Positions 26,769 through 35,370 of a DNA stretch of 64,000 nucleotides are shown here, in pieces. The notes beneath the pieces were generated by a model that saw only the letters and a list, made by a program, of their open reading frames with translations, did not search any database and was not told the DNA's origin. Made by a program: the position numbers and the translations under genes. Every line of letters starts with the position of its first letter. Within the stretch, counting starts at the first letter, position 1. Source of the DNA: Acetanaerobacterium elongatum (GTDB taxonomy: Bacteria > Bacillota > Clostridia > Oscillospirales > Ruminococcaceae). The DNA lies in assembly GCF_900103835.1 (NCBI RefSeq), contig NZ_FNID01000007.1:29476-93475 (forward strand), written 5' to 3'.

Positions 26769-27272
26769 CTAGTGTTTGTTATCCGCAATGTTCAAAAGAG
26801 CACTTTTTACCTCTTCTGATGCCTTAATAACACCATACACCTTTGCTTTTTTAAAGGTTTCTTTCACAAGCTCAACAGACACATCTTTTGTTATAACGAG
26901 CATACCGACTATTGTTGCTTCAATTTTGCGACCTGATATTTTTACACTCTCAAGGTAAGCCTTATCAAAAACAAACATACCGGTTCCCGCAAAGCTGTAT
27001 CCTCCGCGACTTGCGGGATTGATTTTTTCAACCTCCTGCACTGCCTGTGTCGCTTCATCGTTAACCTTGTTAAGCTCCGAAACAACCTTATCCATTCTGA
27101 ACAGGTTGGTAGACTTTATGCGCTGCAGATCATCCCCATGTGTCGACAGCATGGTGCGTATTGCGGTACGGATAAAATCCGAACGGTTGGAGTAAAAGCC
27201 CTGATCCACCAAAAGGTCAATCTGTCCCAGGTCTACAGCACCTAAATTGATTGTAATTTTCTCGGTATCCAT
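26769..27272 (-). CDS. Ribbon-helix-helix (CopG/Arc-like) regulator
   Basis: 167 residues. Residues 3-50 form a ribbon-helix-helix DNA-binding domain (ITINLGAVDLGQIDLLVDQGFYSNRSDFIRTAIR). The C-terminal 110 residues are an uncharacterised domain with a strand-helix pattern and could sense a ligand or form oligomers. GGAGGG 7 bp before the ATG. It leads the ABC exporter operon and its promoter carries a palindrome over the -10 region, so it probably represses itself and the exporter. Confidence 0.87.
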   Translation of the reverse strand: MDTEKITINLGAVDLGQIDLLVDQGFYSNRSDFIRTAIRTMLSTHGDDLQRIKSTNLFRMDKVVSELNKVNDEATQAVQEVEKINPASRGGYSFAGTGMFVFDKAYLESVKISGRKIEATIVGMLVITKDVSVELVKETFKKAKVYGVIKASEEVKSALLNIADNKH

Positions 27273-27304
27273 CTATATACCCTCCATATATCATCCAAGC
27301 ACCA

Positions 27305-27314
27305 TCCATATGGA
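27305..27314. promoter_or_regulatory. Palindromic operator at the ribbon-helix-helix promoter
   Basis: TCCATATGGA is a perfect 10-bp palindrome that begins downstream of the -10 and touches its edge. A related half-site, ATATGGAGGG, overlaps the ribosome binding site about 25 bp downstream. It suits binding by a dimeric ribbon-helix-helix protein. Confidence 0.5.
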
Positions 27315-27343
27315 GTATATCACTATCGAATTGCCTCTGTCAA
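27314..27343 (-). promoter_or_regulatory. Promoter of the regulator/ABC operon
   Basis: Minus strand: TTGACA (27338-27343), 18-bp spacer, TATACT (27314-27319). Confidence 0.75.
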
Positions 27344-27366
27344 TTATTTCTTTCTTTCAATAATAA

Positions 27367-27400
27367 GTTTGGCAGGCTGATTAAATTATCAGTCTGCCAA
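27367..27400 (-). terminator. Terminator after the patatin gene
   Basis: TTTGGCAG/CTGCCAAA outer stem with an inner CTGAT/ATCAG pairing; on the minus strand ACTTATTATTG follows. It starts about 10 bp past the stop. Confidence 0.65.
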
Positions 27401-27410
27401 AGTAAAAAAT

Positions 27411-28766
27411 CTATTCAAGCAGTATAAAATCTCTGAGTGCATTGATGTATAGGGCAGCCATAAATTCAACCGGCATAGAAACCGCCAGCATGGTAAGCAG
27501 CCGCTTGTTCTGTACAAGCCTTTCTTCATCGGTAAGGCAAGAAAGAATATACATCATCCTGTTCGGGGCAGAAATAGGTGAAACGGCCCGGGTGATATTG
27601 GTAAGGCACTCCTTTACCGAGAGTGCCGGGTTCACATCCAGGTTCAGTTCAGAGTATGGCAGTCTGGCATAACGTACCAGCTGATTCATCAGCCTGAGGT
27701 TGAAGGTTTCAAAAGAGTACGGCTCCATCGGGCTGATATCCAGCAGCTCCCCCGCCGCCTCTGCAGCCGCAGTAACGATGTCGGCCTCCGACAGATCTTT
27801 ACTGCCGCAGCGCCTTCTGGCGGCTTTTAAAACCGCAAACTGGGCAATGTATTCATGTGCACCGCTAAACCTTTGAGAGAATGTCGGCGAAACAGTCGCC
27901 CGGATATTGAAATTGAGTTTAATGAAAAATGTCATAAACAATTCAAGAATACGATGAGCATTCTTTTCCGCGTCACCCTTGAAAAAGGTGTACATAAACC
28001 CGTCATATTGCCCGAAATACTTTAAGCAGTCGTAATACCCCAATGCAATATTCCGCTTGGCACGGCTTCCGTCAAACACCAACATGGCACCTAAATCCCA
28101 CTTAGGTTCAATTACATCGAGCTTTATTGAGGGATAATGTGAGAGTTTTTCAACGCCTACTGCCTTGAGCTTGACAGCTATTACCTCCTCAGCGCCCGCC
28201 TTCACCGCAAGGTTGATGGGGGTGTTGTCATAATATCCGCCGTCGACATACAGCCTGCCGTCTATCTCGTGGCTGTGCATTGCCGGGAAGGCCGACGAGC
28301 TTGCAACAAGGTAATCAATCAACCTGCCGCTGGGAATATCGCCTATGTAAAGCTGATGGGGTTTTAATGTCGGCACCTCAACCGTTACAAGACCGAAGTT
28401 AACCGGTGAGTTCCTTATTTTTTCTTCATCTATCACCTGCAGTAGCAGCTTCTGCAAAGGCGCACTGCTTACGCCGCGCGTTTTAAAGGCCTCCTTGGCA
28501 AAGGAGTTCAGCAGGCCGAACATCCCCTCCACCGTTTGGGTATCCTGCGTAATCTCAAGGTCAAGGATGTGACTGGTATCAATCCTTTCCCACATTTCAT
28601 AGGCAAGATCAATATCTCCCTGTGCCATCATCGCACCGTTTAATGAGCCAACTGAGGTACCGGTAACAATTTCGTAGGATATCCCCAGCTCCTGCAGTGC
28701 TTTCCATACCCCAATCTCGTACGAGCCTCTGGCCCCACCGCCGCTTAAGACTACCGCACGCTTCAT
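27411..28766 (-). CDS. Patatin-like phospholipase
   Basis: 451 residues. Patatin core at about 1-200 with the oxyanion motif GGGARG (9-14), nucleophile elbow GTSVG (Ser38) and the DGG catalytic Asp (175-177), so the Ser-Asp dyad is complete. The C-terminal 250 residues are an unassigned, largely helical extension. Predicted to cleave acyl chains from phospholipids inside the cell; no signal peptide. ATG at 28766 with GGAGGG 7 bp upstream. Follows the TRIC-like gene by 20 bp, so they form an operon. Confidence 0.9.
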   Translation of the reverse strand: MKRAVVLSGGGARGSYEIGVWKALQELGISYEIVTGTSVGSLNGAMMAQGDIDLAYEMWERIDTSHILDLEITQDTQTVEGMFGLLNSFAKEAFKTRGVSSAPLQKLLLQVIDEEKIRNSPVNFGLVTVEVPTLKPHQLYIGDIPSGRLIDYLVASSSAFPAMHSHEIDGRLYVDGGYYDNTPINLAVKAGAEEVIAVKLKAVGVEKLSHYPSIKLDVIEPKWDLGAMLVFDGSRAKRNIALGYYDCLKYFGQYDGFMYTFFKGDAEKNAHRILELFMTFFIKLNFNIRATVSPTFSQRFSGAHEYIAQFAVLKAARRRCGSKDLSEADIVTAAAEAAGELLDISPMEPYSFETFNLRLMNQLVRYARLPYSELNLDVNPALSVKECLTNITRAVSPISAPNRMMYILSCLTDEERLVQNKRLLTMLAVSMPVEFMAALYINALRDFILLE

Positions 28767-28786
28767 ATCCGTTCCCTCCAATAAGG

Positions 28787-29386
28787 TTAATTGATAATTC
28801 TGGGTAAATCAAGCTTATAATAAACCGCCAGCAAACGTATAACGAGTATTACCGTTACCGACAGATAGGCTGCCGCCGCCTCGTTGATAAGCGGCGTAAA
28901 CACCCAAAGGCAGATCGCACCCACTAGAGCCGCCAGGGCATAAATCTCGCGCCGGAAGATAACCGGCACCTCCTTGGAAAGCATATCTCTTAATACTCCC
29001 CCACCAACCCCCGTTATCACCGACATAAACAGAAAGGCCAGCAGGTTTAGATTCATATCGATTGCCTTTATTCCCGCATCAACGGTAAAAACCGCAAGAC
29101 CGATGGCATCGAAGACGGTTAATGCCCAAGGCCAACGCAGGCTGGGGCCAACAGTTGAGATAAAAATTACGGCAAGCAATATGAGGACATAATAATCATA
29201 GTTTGAAAACGCAGCGGGAATGCCTCTATCCATAATTACATCGCGCAGTACACCGCCGCCGAGGGCCGTTACCGAGGCAAGGATGAACACTCCGATGATA
29301 TCCATATGTTTTTTTACCGCAGTGATAGCGCCCGATATAGCAAAAACGAAGATGCCTATCGGCTCAAATATATCGAAGATTGTCAT
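28787..29386 (-). CDS. TRIC/YvgT-type (UPF0126) membrane protein
   Basis: 199 residues, about seven membrane helices made of two repeats. Each repeat carries the glycine motif GGGVLRD (first near 42-49 followed by VIMDRGIP, second near 127-134 followed by MLSKEVP). This is the UPF0126/YicG family, which is related to trimeric intracellular cation channels. Likely a potassium or other cation channel; direct proof for this group is limited. Co-transcribed with the patatin gene. Confidence 0.9.
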   Translation of the reverse strand: MTIFDIFEPIGIFVFAISGAITAVKKHMDIIGVFILASVTALGGGVLRDVIMDRGIPAAFSNYDYYVLILLAVIFISTVGPSLRWPWALTVFDAIGLAVFTVDAGIKAIDMNLNLLAFLFMSVITGVGGGVLRDMLSKEVPVIFRREIYALAALVGAICLWVFTPLINEAAAAYLSVTVILVIRLLAVYYKLDLPRIIN

Positions 29387-29699
29387 AGCGGATGAAGCTT
29401 TCCTTTCTTTTCATAGTACATACATCTTTTAAAGAAGTGACAATCATAGGTATAAAATTTGAAAGATAAACCTTTCAAACTAGGGATTTGTGCTTTTCAA
29501 TCAACGACCGAAATTTTGGCAAAAGCCGAAACCGCACAATTTCCATAAAGGAATGGTTATAATTACTGAAGCTTAATAAGAATCGTTCATAGCAAGATTA
29601 TAACCTTTTCTGTAAAAAAGACAATAACCAATTGCGTTGCTGTATAGTCTTTACAAGCTTGTTTAAACTAGTAATACAAAACATTAGGGGGTTTTTATT
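29387..29699. other. Intergenic region between the TRIC-like and rubrerythrin genes
   Basis: 313 bp of divergent promoter space. A perfect 8-bp hairpin TTTGAAAG/CTTTCAAA (29458-29479) is the main structure. A plus-strand promoter-like pair TTTACA-16 bp-TAATAC lies near 29651-29678 upstream of rubrerythrin. No open reading frame worth keeping. Confidence 0.6.
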
Positions 29700-30239
29700 T
29701 TGGAACTACAGGGCTCAAAAACCGAAAAAAATCTGCTTGCCGCCTTTGCAGGAGAAGCGCAGGCTTGGGCTAAATACAGCTACTATGAATCGCAGGCCAA
29801 GGCAGACGGCTTAAATATGATTTCAGAGGTATTTAAGAAAACCGCAGATAACGAGGCTGCACACGCAAAGATATGGTTTCGCCAGCTTCACGACAACAGC
29901 GTTCCCCCAACTGTCAATAACCTAATCGATGCCATTGCGGGTGAACACTACGAATGGAGCGAGATGTATGCCCAGTTTGCCCAAACCGCGCGGGACGAGG
30001 GCTTTACGCGAATCGCTGCACTGTTTGAAGGGGTTCTTGCTATTGAGCGGGCTCATGAAGAAAGATACCAAAAGAACCTAAATGACGTAAACAACAACAA
30101 GGTATACAGTAAGGATGGCGAGATTGCCTGGATCTGCTCGAACTGCGGACACGTTCATTACGGAAAGGAAGCCCCCGCGGTATGCCCCGTTTGTGAGCAC
30201 CCCAAAGCCTACTTTCAGCCCAAAACGGAAAATAACTAG
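29700..30239 (+). CDS. Rubrerythrin
   Basis: 179-residue non-heme iron protein that reduces hydrogen peroxide in anaerobes. N-terminal ferritin-like diiron domain with ligands at about Glu19, Glu52/His55, Glu85 and Glu116/His119, then a C-terminal rubredoxin-type FeS4 site with Cys146, Cys149, Cys162 and Cys165. TTG start chosen because AGGGGG lies 8 bp upstream and the alignment begins there. Followed after 3 bp by an unknown gene on the same strand. Confidence 0.96.
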   Translation: MELQGSKTEKNLLAAFAGEAQAWAKYSYYESQAKADGLNMISEVFKKTADNEAAHAKIWFRQLHDNSVPPTVNNLIDAIAGEHYEWSEMYAQFAQTARDEGFTRIAALFEGVLAIERAHEERYQKNLNDVNNNKVYSKDGEIAWICSNCGHVHYGKEAPAVCPVCEHPKAYFQPKTENN

Positions 30240-30242
30240 GCG

Positions 30243-30668
30243 ATGAACAGCGATTGTGAGGTTCTGTGTTGCCTTTATTTCTCTGCCGAAGACCAAATCA
30301 AAAGCTTTAACACCTTACTAAAACAGGAGTATTCCGCAGCGCTAACCTATGTAGTGGCCAGCCAATTAAGGATAGCCAAGCAGACGAAGCAGGATGCCAA
30401 AAGTGCACTTGAGCGCATGGATGTTTCGCTAACCGAACTGAAGGAATCGGCTGTATACCGTAAACCGGCAGTGCAAGCAGCAAAGCAAGCAGAAAAGGAT
30501 GAAATGATTCTGGCTGAAGCGTTAATTAAAGACACAACAGCACATGTGATATACATCAGCCGAAGCTTGAACGAATACAGCGACTGCAGTGCAAGTGTTA
30601 AAAGAATGGCAGAAAAGACGATTGAGCTTGATAATTTATTTATGGCAAGGCTACGGGGATTTTTATAA
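30243..30668 (+). CDS. Unknown helical protein coupled to rubrerythrin
   Basis: 141 residues, almost entirely helix-forming, with no membrane segment. Residues about 20-140 could form a four-helix bundle (SFNTLLKQEYSAALTYVVAS.., AKSALERMDVSLTELKES.., AEKDEMILAEALIKDTTAHV.., ASVKRMAEKTIELDNLFMA), but the ExxH iron motifs of ferritins are missing. It starts 4 bp after the rubrerythrin stop, with no strong ribosome binding site of its own, which suggests translational coupling. I cannot name a family. Confidence 0.72.
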   Translation: MNSDCEVLCCLYFSAEDQIKSFNTLLKQEYSAALTYVVASQLRIAKQTKQDAKSALERMDVSLTELKESAVYRKPAVQAAKQAEKDEMILAEALIKDTTAHVIYISRSLNEYSDCSASVKRMAEKTIELDNLFMARLRGFL

Positions 30669-30740
30669 ACTGTTACTGCAGGGCGTTTTTATAGGATTTG
30701 TATCAAAACCACGAATATCAAAGAAAGGTATGACAATAAA

Positions 30741-30914
30741 ATGAAGGGGAACCCTGTTAAGAAAAACAATGCTAGCCACAGGCATGCACCGGAAGAACCC
30801 GCCTGTTCCGGTACAAACCTTTATCAGCGGCAGAAACCGCAAGGTAAAACGTTACCCATACTTTCAAACAGTGATGTAGAGTTTTCAAAAGAGTTTGAGG
30901 CAGATAACCAATAA
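30741..30914 (+). CDS. Possible 57-residue hydrophilic protein
   Basis: ATG at 30741, AAAGG about 12 bp upstream, ends just before the terminator at 30919. The product is basic in the first half (MKGNPVKKNNASHRH), acidic in the second (SDVEFSKEFEADNQ), with a single Cys and no recognisable motif. It fills the space between the helical gene and the terminator, which favours its being real; coding cannot be proven from sequence alone. Confidence 0.42.
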   Translation: MKGNPVKKNNASHRHAPEEPACSGTNLYQRQKPQGKTLPILSNSDVEFSKEFEADNQ

Positions 30915-30918
30915 CATT

Positions 30919-30965
30919 AAGGGCCTGAGTGGATGGAAAGCATCCCTCAGGCCCTTCTTGTTTTT
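30919..30965 (+). terminator. Terminator of the rubrerythrin operon
   Basis: AAGGGCCTGAG/CTCAGGCCCTT 11-bp perfect stem followed by CTTGTTTTT. It also lies 8 bp beyond the stop of the convergent transketolase gene and probably serves both. Confidence 0.88.
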
Positions 30966-30972
30966 ACAGCTA

Positions 30973-31917
30973 CTATTTCTTCTTGATAACCTCTTTGGCC
31001 TTATTGGCAATATTCTCTGCCGATAAGCCATAGAGCTTGAGGAGCTCGGTGGCAGCGCCGGAGGTACCAAACTCATCGTTTACGCCCACACGAATCATCG
31101 GAGTGGGGCAGTTCTCTGACAGAATCTCGGCTACCGCACCGCCAAGACCGCCGATAATGTTGTGTTCCTCTGCGGTTACAATAGCGCCGGTTTCTTTTGC
31201 CGCTTTGATGACGAGTTCTTTATCAATAGGTTTAATGGTGTGGATATTGATTACGCGGGCGCTGATACCCTCGGTGGTTAGAGCCTCTGCTGCCTTTAAC
31301 GCCTCCGAAACCATGAGGCCGGTGGCGATAATGGTAACGTCCTTGCCATCCTTTAGGGTTACGCCCTTGCCGATTTCAAACTGGTAGTTTTCGCTGTTAA
31401 CCACCGGCACCGCGAGCCTGCCGAAACGCAGGTAAACGGGGCCTTTATACTGCGCGGCAGCTTTCACCGCAGCCTTCGCCTCAATATCATCAGCGGGATT
31501 GATGATAACCATACCCGGAATGGTGCGCATCAGCGCGATATCCTCGTTGCACTGGTGGGTGGCGCCGTCTTCGCCAACAGAAATGCCCGCATGGGTGGCG
31601 CCAATCTTTACGTTTAAATGAGGATAGCCGATTGAGTTACGAACCTGATCAAAAGCGCGGCCTGCCGCAAACATGGCGAAGGTGCTGGCGAATACTACCT
31701 TACCGGTAGCTGCAAGCCCTGCCGCAATACCCATCATGTTGGATTCGGCAATACCGCAGTCTACAAAACGTTCGGGGCACTTCTTTTTAAACGTAATGGT
31801 TTTGGTGGCCTTAGCAAGGTCGGCGTCCAACACAAAAAGGTTGGGCATGGTATCGGAAAGCTCGGCAAGCGCCTCGCCGTAACTGTCTCGGGTAGCCTTT
31901 TTTATAACATCTGCCAT
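30973..31917 (-). CDS. Transketolase, C-terminal subunit
   Basis: 314 residues holding the pyrimidine-binding (central) and C-terminal domains of transketolase. The TPP-pyrimidine glutamate lies in CGIAESNMMGIAAGLAATGK (about residues 51-70), followed by FASTFAMFA and GATHAGISVGEDGATHQ. Together with the gene at 32042 it makes the full enzyme, a two-gene arrangement frequent in Clostridia and archaea. Moves two-carbon units in the pentose phosphate pathway. AGAGATG before the ATG. Confidence 0.94.
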   Translation of the reverse strand: MADVIKKATRDSYGEALAELSDTMPNLFVLDADLAKATKTITFKKKCPERFVDCGIAESNMMGIAAGLAATGKVVFASTFAMFAAGRAFDQVRNSIGYPHLNVKIGATHAGISVGEDGATHQCNEDIALMRTIPGMVIINPADDIEAKAAVKAAAQYKGPVYLRFGRLAVPVVNSENYQFEIGKGVTLKDGKDVTIIATGLMVSEALKAAEALTTEGISARVINIHTIKPIDKELVIKAAKETGAIVTAEEHNIIGGLGGAVAEILSENCPTPMIRVGVNDEFGTSGAATELLKLYGLSAENIANKAKEVIKKK

Positions 31918-32041
31918 ATTATAATCATCTCTTTCTGTTTGTTGTCGGGGAATTGATATCTTCGGTCAATCGGAAGAACAAGCCCAAAAGGGTTAGCAAG
32001 CTTATCGTTGAACCGCCTATACTAATTCTCAATCTTAATAA

Positions 32042-32887
32042 TTATGCGTTTTCAAGTGCCGCAAGCGCTGCCTTCAGCTCGCCCATAGCCTGCTCGTACT
32101 GCTCGGCATTGGGTGCGGTGCCATGCCAGTCTACATTGTTTTCCATAAATGACACACCCTTGCCCTTTACTGACTTGCAGATGATGGCCGTAGGTTTTCC
32201 CGTTATCGTCTTTGCTTCAGAAACGGCCTTCTCGATATCATCGAAACAGTTGCCGTTGATCTCGATTACATGGAACCCAAAGGCTGCAAACTTCTCGGGA
32301 ATGGGGTACGGAGAGCAAACCTCCGTGATGGCGCCATCAATCTGAAGGTTGTTGTTATCAACAATCACGCAGAGGTTATCCAGCTTTCTATGGGCAGCAA
32401 ACATCGAGGCCTCCCAAACCTGCCCCTCTTCCAGCTCGCCGTCGCCAAGAATAGCGTATACGCGATAGCTCTCACCCGAAAGCTTTGCGGAAAGAGCCAT
32501 ACCGCAGGCGGCGGAGATGCCCTGCCCCAGCGAACCGGTCGTCATGTCAACGCCGGGAGCGCTCTTCATATCGGGGTGGCCCTGCAAAATCTCGTGCGGT
32601 TTTCTGAGCCTCTTCAACTCTTCAACGGGGAAATAGCCGCGATTTGCAAGCACCGAGTAAAGGCCGGGCGCACAATGCCCTTTAGAAAGCACCAGCCGGT
32701 CACGGTCGGGCTTAGCGGGGTTTTTAGGGTCGATATTCATCTCGCTGAAATAGAGATAGGTCAACACATCGGTAATGGATAGCGATCCGCCCGGATGCCC
32801 GCTTTTGGCGTTGAAGGTGCCTTCGATGACACCCATCCGAACCTTACAGGCCGTTTTTTGAAGTTCCAGCTTCTTTTTTGAATCCAT
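32042..32887 (-). CDS. Transketolase, N-terminal subunit
   Basis: 281-residue TPP- and Mg-binding half of transketolase. KSGHPGGSL with His31, LSKGHCAPGLY and the TPP motif GDGELEEGQVWEA...NLCVIVDNNN are all visible. Strong GGAGG before the ATG. It is upstream of the C-terminal subunit, separated by 124 bp that contain no gene. Confidence 0.95.
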   Translation of the reverse strand: MDSKKKLELQKTACKVRMGVIEGTFNAKSGHPGGSLSITDVLTYLYFSEMNIDPKNPAKPDRDRLVLSKGHCAPGLYSVLANRGYFPVEELKRLRKPHEILQGHPDMKSAPGVDMTTGSLGQGISAACGMALSAKLSGESYRVYAILGDGELEEGQVWEASMFAAHRKLDNLCVIVDNNNLQIDGAITEVCSPYPIPEKFAAFGFHVIEINGNCFDDIEKAVSEAKTITGKPTAIICKSVKGKGVSFMENNVDWHGTAPNAEQYEQAMGELKAALAALENA

Positions 32888-32917
32888 TTTTCTGTCCTCC
32901 GTTTGAATAGTGATGTT

Positions 32918-32999
32918 AGGCTATGTCTGTAAGACGTTAAAAGTATCTTTTGCTGTGTTGAAGTGGTAGAACGCGTTGCATAATTTAAAAACATAGCCT
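32918..32999. repeat. Long-range inverted repeat between HAD and transketolase genes
   Basis: AGGCTATGT (32918-32926) and its exact complement (32991-32999) flank a 64-base loop with small internal palindromes such as AACGCGTT. It could end the HAD transcript or form an RNA structure in the transketolase leader. Confidence 0.4.
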
Positions 33000-33005
33000 T
33001 ATATT

Positions 33006-33821
33006 TTACCGGCATAGCCGTTCAATATGCTCCAGCAGTTCGGCCACTGCGCCCTGCCTGTAATCGCAAACCACAAGGTCTGCCCGCTTTTTCAAGTCCT
33101 CCGGGGCGTTGCCGGCAAACGTGCCGATACCTGCAACTTCTACCATCTCGGCATCGTTATAAAAGTCGCCTATTGCAGCGGTATTCTCCATTCTGATGTT
33201 CATCAGCTCAGCCAGGTGGATAAGTCCTGTTCCCTTATTTACCCCTTTGGGCAGAATCTCGAAGTATTTGGGGCTTGATTTTACAAACACCGCAGAATCA
33301 GGAAAACCGTTCTTGTATACATAGGCTTCCAATCGCTCAATCTTCTCGGGGTCGTCGGCAAAGATCGCCTTAGACCAGTTGTGCGGCGCGTTTCTTTCGG
33401 TAGCGTAGCTGAACTCAATATTTTCAATCACTGTGTGCTCCACTATGTAGGGGTTGTTCTGTAGCACATAGGTTTCTATCCCTACAAACGACTCGCAACC
33501 CACATCGGGGAACTGGTCAAGCAGATGATAGACATACTGCTCCGCCTCGAGCGATAAAAAGGCATCAAACAGAATCTTGTTATCGATATAATCATATACC
33601 ATCGAGCCGTTTGATACAATTACCGGGATATCGAGCTTAAGCATCTCCACATACGGCTTGGCTGACATAACGGACCGGCCTGTTGCAATGGTAAAATGCC
33701 CGCCCTTGGCCTTAAAACGGCTGATCGCTTCAGAATTCCTTTGTAAAACCTTATGTTCTTCATCCAATAGGGTTCCGTCCATATCCGAAACCACCAGAAA
33801 ATCCTCTATACGTTTAGCCAT
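33006..33821 (-). CDS. Cof-type HAD-IIB phosphatase
   Basis: 271 residues. Motif I DMDGT (Asp13 nucleophile, Asp15), motif II region IVSNGSM, and motifs III/IV around AIGDFYNDAEMVEVAG near the C-terminus. The large inserted cap is the IIB type. Dephosphorylates sugar phosphates or similar metabolites; the substrate is not evident. GGGGG upstream of the ATG overlaps the end of rluD, 3 bp away. Confidence 0.93.
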   Translation of the reverse strand: MAKRIEDFLVVSDMDGTLLDEEHKVLQRNSEAISRFKAKGGHFTIATGRSVMSAKPYVEMLKLDIPVIVSNGSMVYDYIDNKILFDAFLSLEAEQYVYHLLDQFPDVGCESFVGIETYVLQNNPYIVEHTVIENIEFSYATERNAPHNWSKAIFADDPEKIERLEAYVYKNGFPDSAVFVKSSPKYFEILPKGVNKGTGLIHLAELMNIRMENTAAIGDFYNDAEMVEVAGIGTFAGNAPEDLKKRADLVVCDYRQGAVAELLEHIERLCR

Positions 33822-33824
33822 CGG

Positions 33825-34745
33825 CTACCCCCTGTTAATTTTGCTTAAAAAAGCTGTAAAATACTCCGGCAGCTCGGTTTCAAACTGCAGCCACTCTTTT
33901 GTGACGGGGTGAACAAACCCAAGGCACCTTGCGTGCAGGCACTGGCCCTGCAGCTCTTGTATGACCTTTGCGGGGCCATAGAGCTCATCGCCCGCAACCG
34001 GATGACCGATGTAGGCCATATGCACGCGGATTTGATGGGTTCTGCCGGTTTCAAGCTTTACCCGAATGTGAGTAAAGCCGTTATATCGCGCGATAACCCG
34101 ATAGTGGGTAACCGCATTTTTTGAATTCTTCTCGGTGACCGCCATCTTCTTGCGGTGTACCGGATGCCTGCCGATGGGGGCGTTGATTGTTCCCTCATCA
34201 TCCTTTAGCGTACCATATACCACGGCCTCATATTCCCGCAAAAAGGAGTGTTCTTTAATCTGCTGTGCTAAGAAGTTATGTGCGTAATCGTTCTTGGCTA
34301 CCATTAACAGCCCGCTGGTATCCTTATCAATACGATGCACGATGCCCGGCCTTGCCACGCCGTTAATACCGGAGAGGCTGTCTCCACAGTGGTAGAGCAG
34401 CGCGTTTACCAGTGTGCCGCTATAGTTACCTGCCGCGGGATGAACCACCATCCCCTTTGGTTTGTTGACAACAATAACATCGGCATCCTCATAGACAATA
34501 TCAAGTGACGTAGCTTCCGGCACAACATCAAGCGAAACGGGCTTGGGGATAGTTACGGATACAATATCCCCTGCCTTGAGCTTGTAATTCTTACTCTGCA
34601 GCATTCCGTTAACATTGACCATGCGCTCGTCGATGAGCTTTTGAGCCTGAGAGCGCGAAAGCTCATGCTGAGCTGCCCTGATAAAGGCATCCAGCCTCGC
34701 ACCATTATCCTCGGGGGAAACCGTATAATGCTCATTCTTGCTCAC
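33825..34745 (-). CDS. rluD: RluD-family 23S rRNA pseudouridine synthase
   Basis: 306 residues. S4 RNA-binding domain at about 15-65, then the synthase domain with HRIDKDTSG (catalytic Asp140). RluD-group enzymes modify helix 69 of 23S rRNA. GTG start overlapping lspA by 14 bp, the usual lspA-rluD coupling of Gram-positives. Confidence 0.93.
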   Translation of the reverse strand: MSKNEHYTVSPEDNGARLDAFIRAAQHELSRSQAQKLIDERMVNVNGMLQSKNYKLKAGDIVSVTIPKPVSLDVVPEATSLDIVYEDADVIVVNKPKGMVVHPAAGNYSGTLVNALLYHCGDSLSGINGVARPGIVHRIDKDTSGLLMVAKNDYAHNFLAQQIKEHSFLREYEAVVYGTLKDDEGTINAPIGRHPVHRKKMAVTEKNSKNAVTHYRVIARYNGFTHIRVKLETGRTHQIRVHMAYIGHPVAGDELYGPAKVIQELQGQCLHARCLGFVHPVTKEWLQFETELPEYFTAFLSKINRG

Positions 34746-35238
34746 TCAAACCACCGTCTGCTGTTTGGGCCTGAGCCTTTTGTTTTTGAAGTTTGGGCTC
34801 AATAAATATCAGGTATATAATCACAAGGCCGACACCTACGCAAACACAGGCATCCGCCAGATTGAAAACATAGAAATCAATCAACTTGAAGTAGAGGTAA
34901 TCCACCACATAACCACGCACGATACGGTCAATCAGGTTGCCAATACCGCCTGAGATAATCAGCGCAATCGCCCAGATAAGCGTTTTGCTCTTAAGGTTTT
35001 TAATCAGCAGGAATATTATAGCACCAATAATCACCAGCGAGGTTACCCCAACCAGTATCCACTTCTGCCCCTTCAGAATGCCAAAAGCGGCACCTCTGTT
35101 TTCAACATAGGTAAGTTGAAACACATCCCCTAAAACAGGCATGGTACCAACCTGAGAAAGGCTTTCCATTGCCCAGTATTTAATCAGCTGGTCGGCACCA
35201 ATCAGCAGTGCCGCCGCAAGAAGTGCAATATATTTCAT
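34732..35238 (-). CDS. lspA: Lipoprotein signal peptidase
   Basis: 168-residue four-helix membrane aspartic protease that removes signal peptides from lipoproteins. Catalytic aspartates are Asp113 (VVDYL) and Asp129 (FNLADAC), with the conserved ENRGAAFG motif at 46-53. Its substrates in this window include the M13 peptidase and the GHL10 lipoprotein. Confidence 0.95.
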   Translation of the reverse strand: MKYIALLAAALLIGADQLIKYWAMESLSQVGTMPVLGDVFQLTYVENRGAAFGILKGQKWILVGVTSLVIIGAIIFLLIKNLKSKTLIWAIALIISGGIGNLIDRIVRGYVVDYLYFKLIDFYVFNLADACVCVGVGLVIIYLIFIEPKLQKQKAQAQTADGGLSEQE

Positions 35239-35324
35239 AACTGCTTTCTAGCCTTTCCGAGTTCACGAGGGCTTTATACTACTTATTAGTCTGCCCTCAA
35301 GTAATAATGTCTGAACACAAACAA

Positions 35325-35357
35325 TCTTACGCAGGAGGAAAATTCCCCCGCGTAAGA
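35325..35357 (-). terminator. Terminator after ileS
   Basis: TCTTACGC/GCGTAAGA outer stem plus inner AGGAGG/TCCCCC-type pairing; on the minus strand TTGTTTGTG follows. It lies about 15 bp past the ileS stop. Confidence 0.75.
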
Positions 35358-35370
35358 CTGAAAGAATACA

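Noticed and set aside
31918..32041. Small gene or riboswitch between the transketolase halves
   Set aside because: No open frame with a start signal and no clear stem; it seems a simple spacer.
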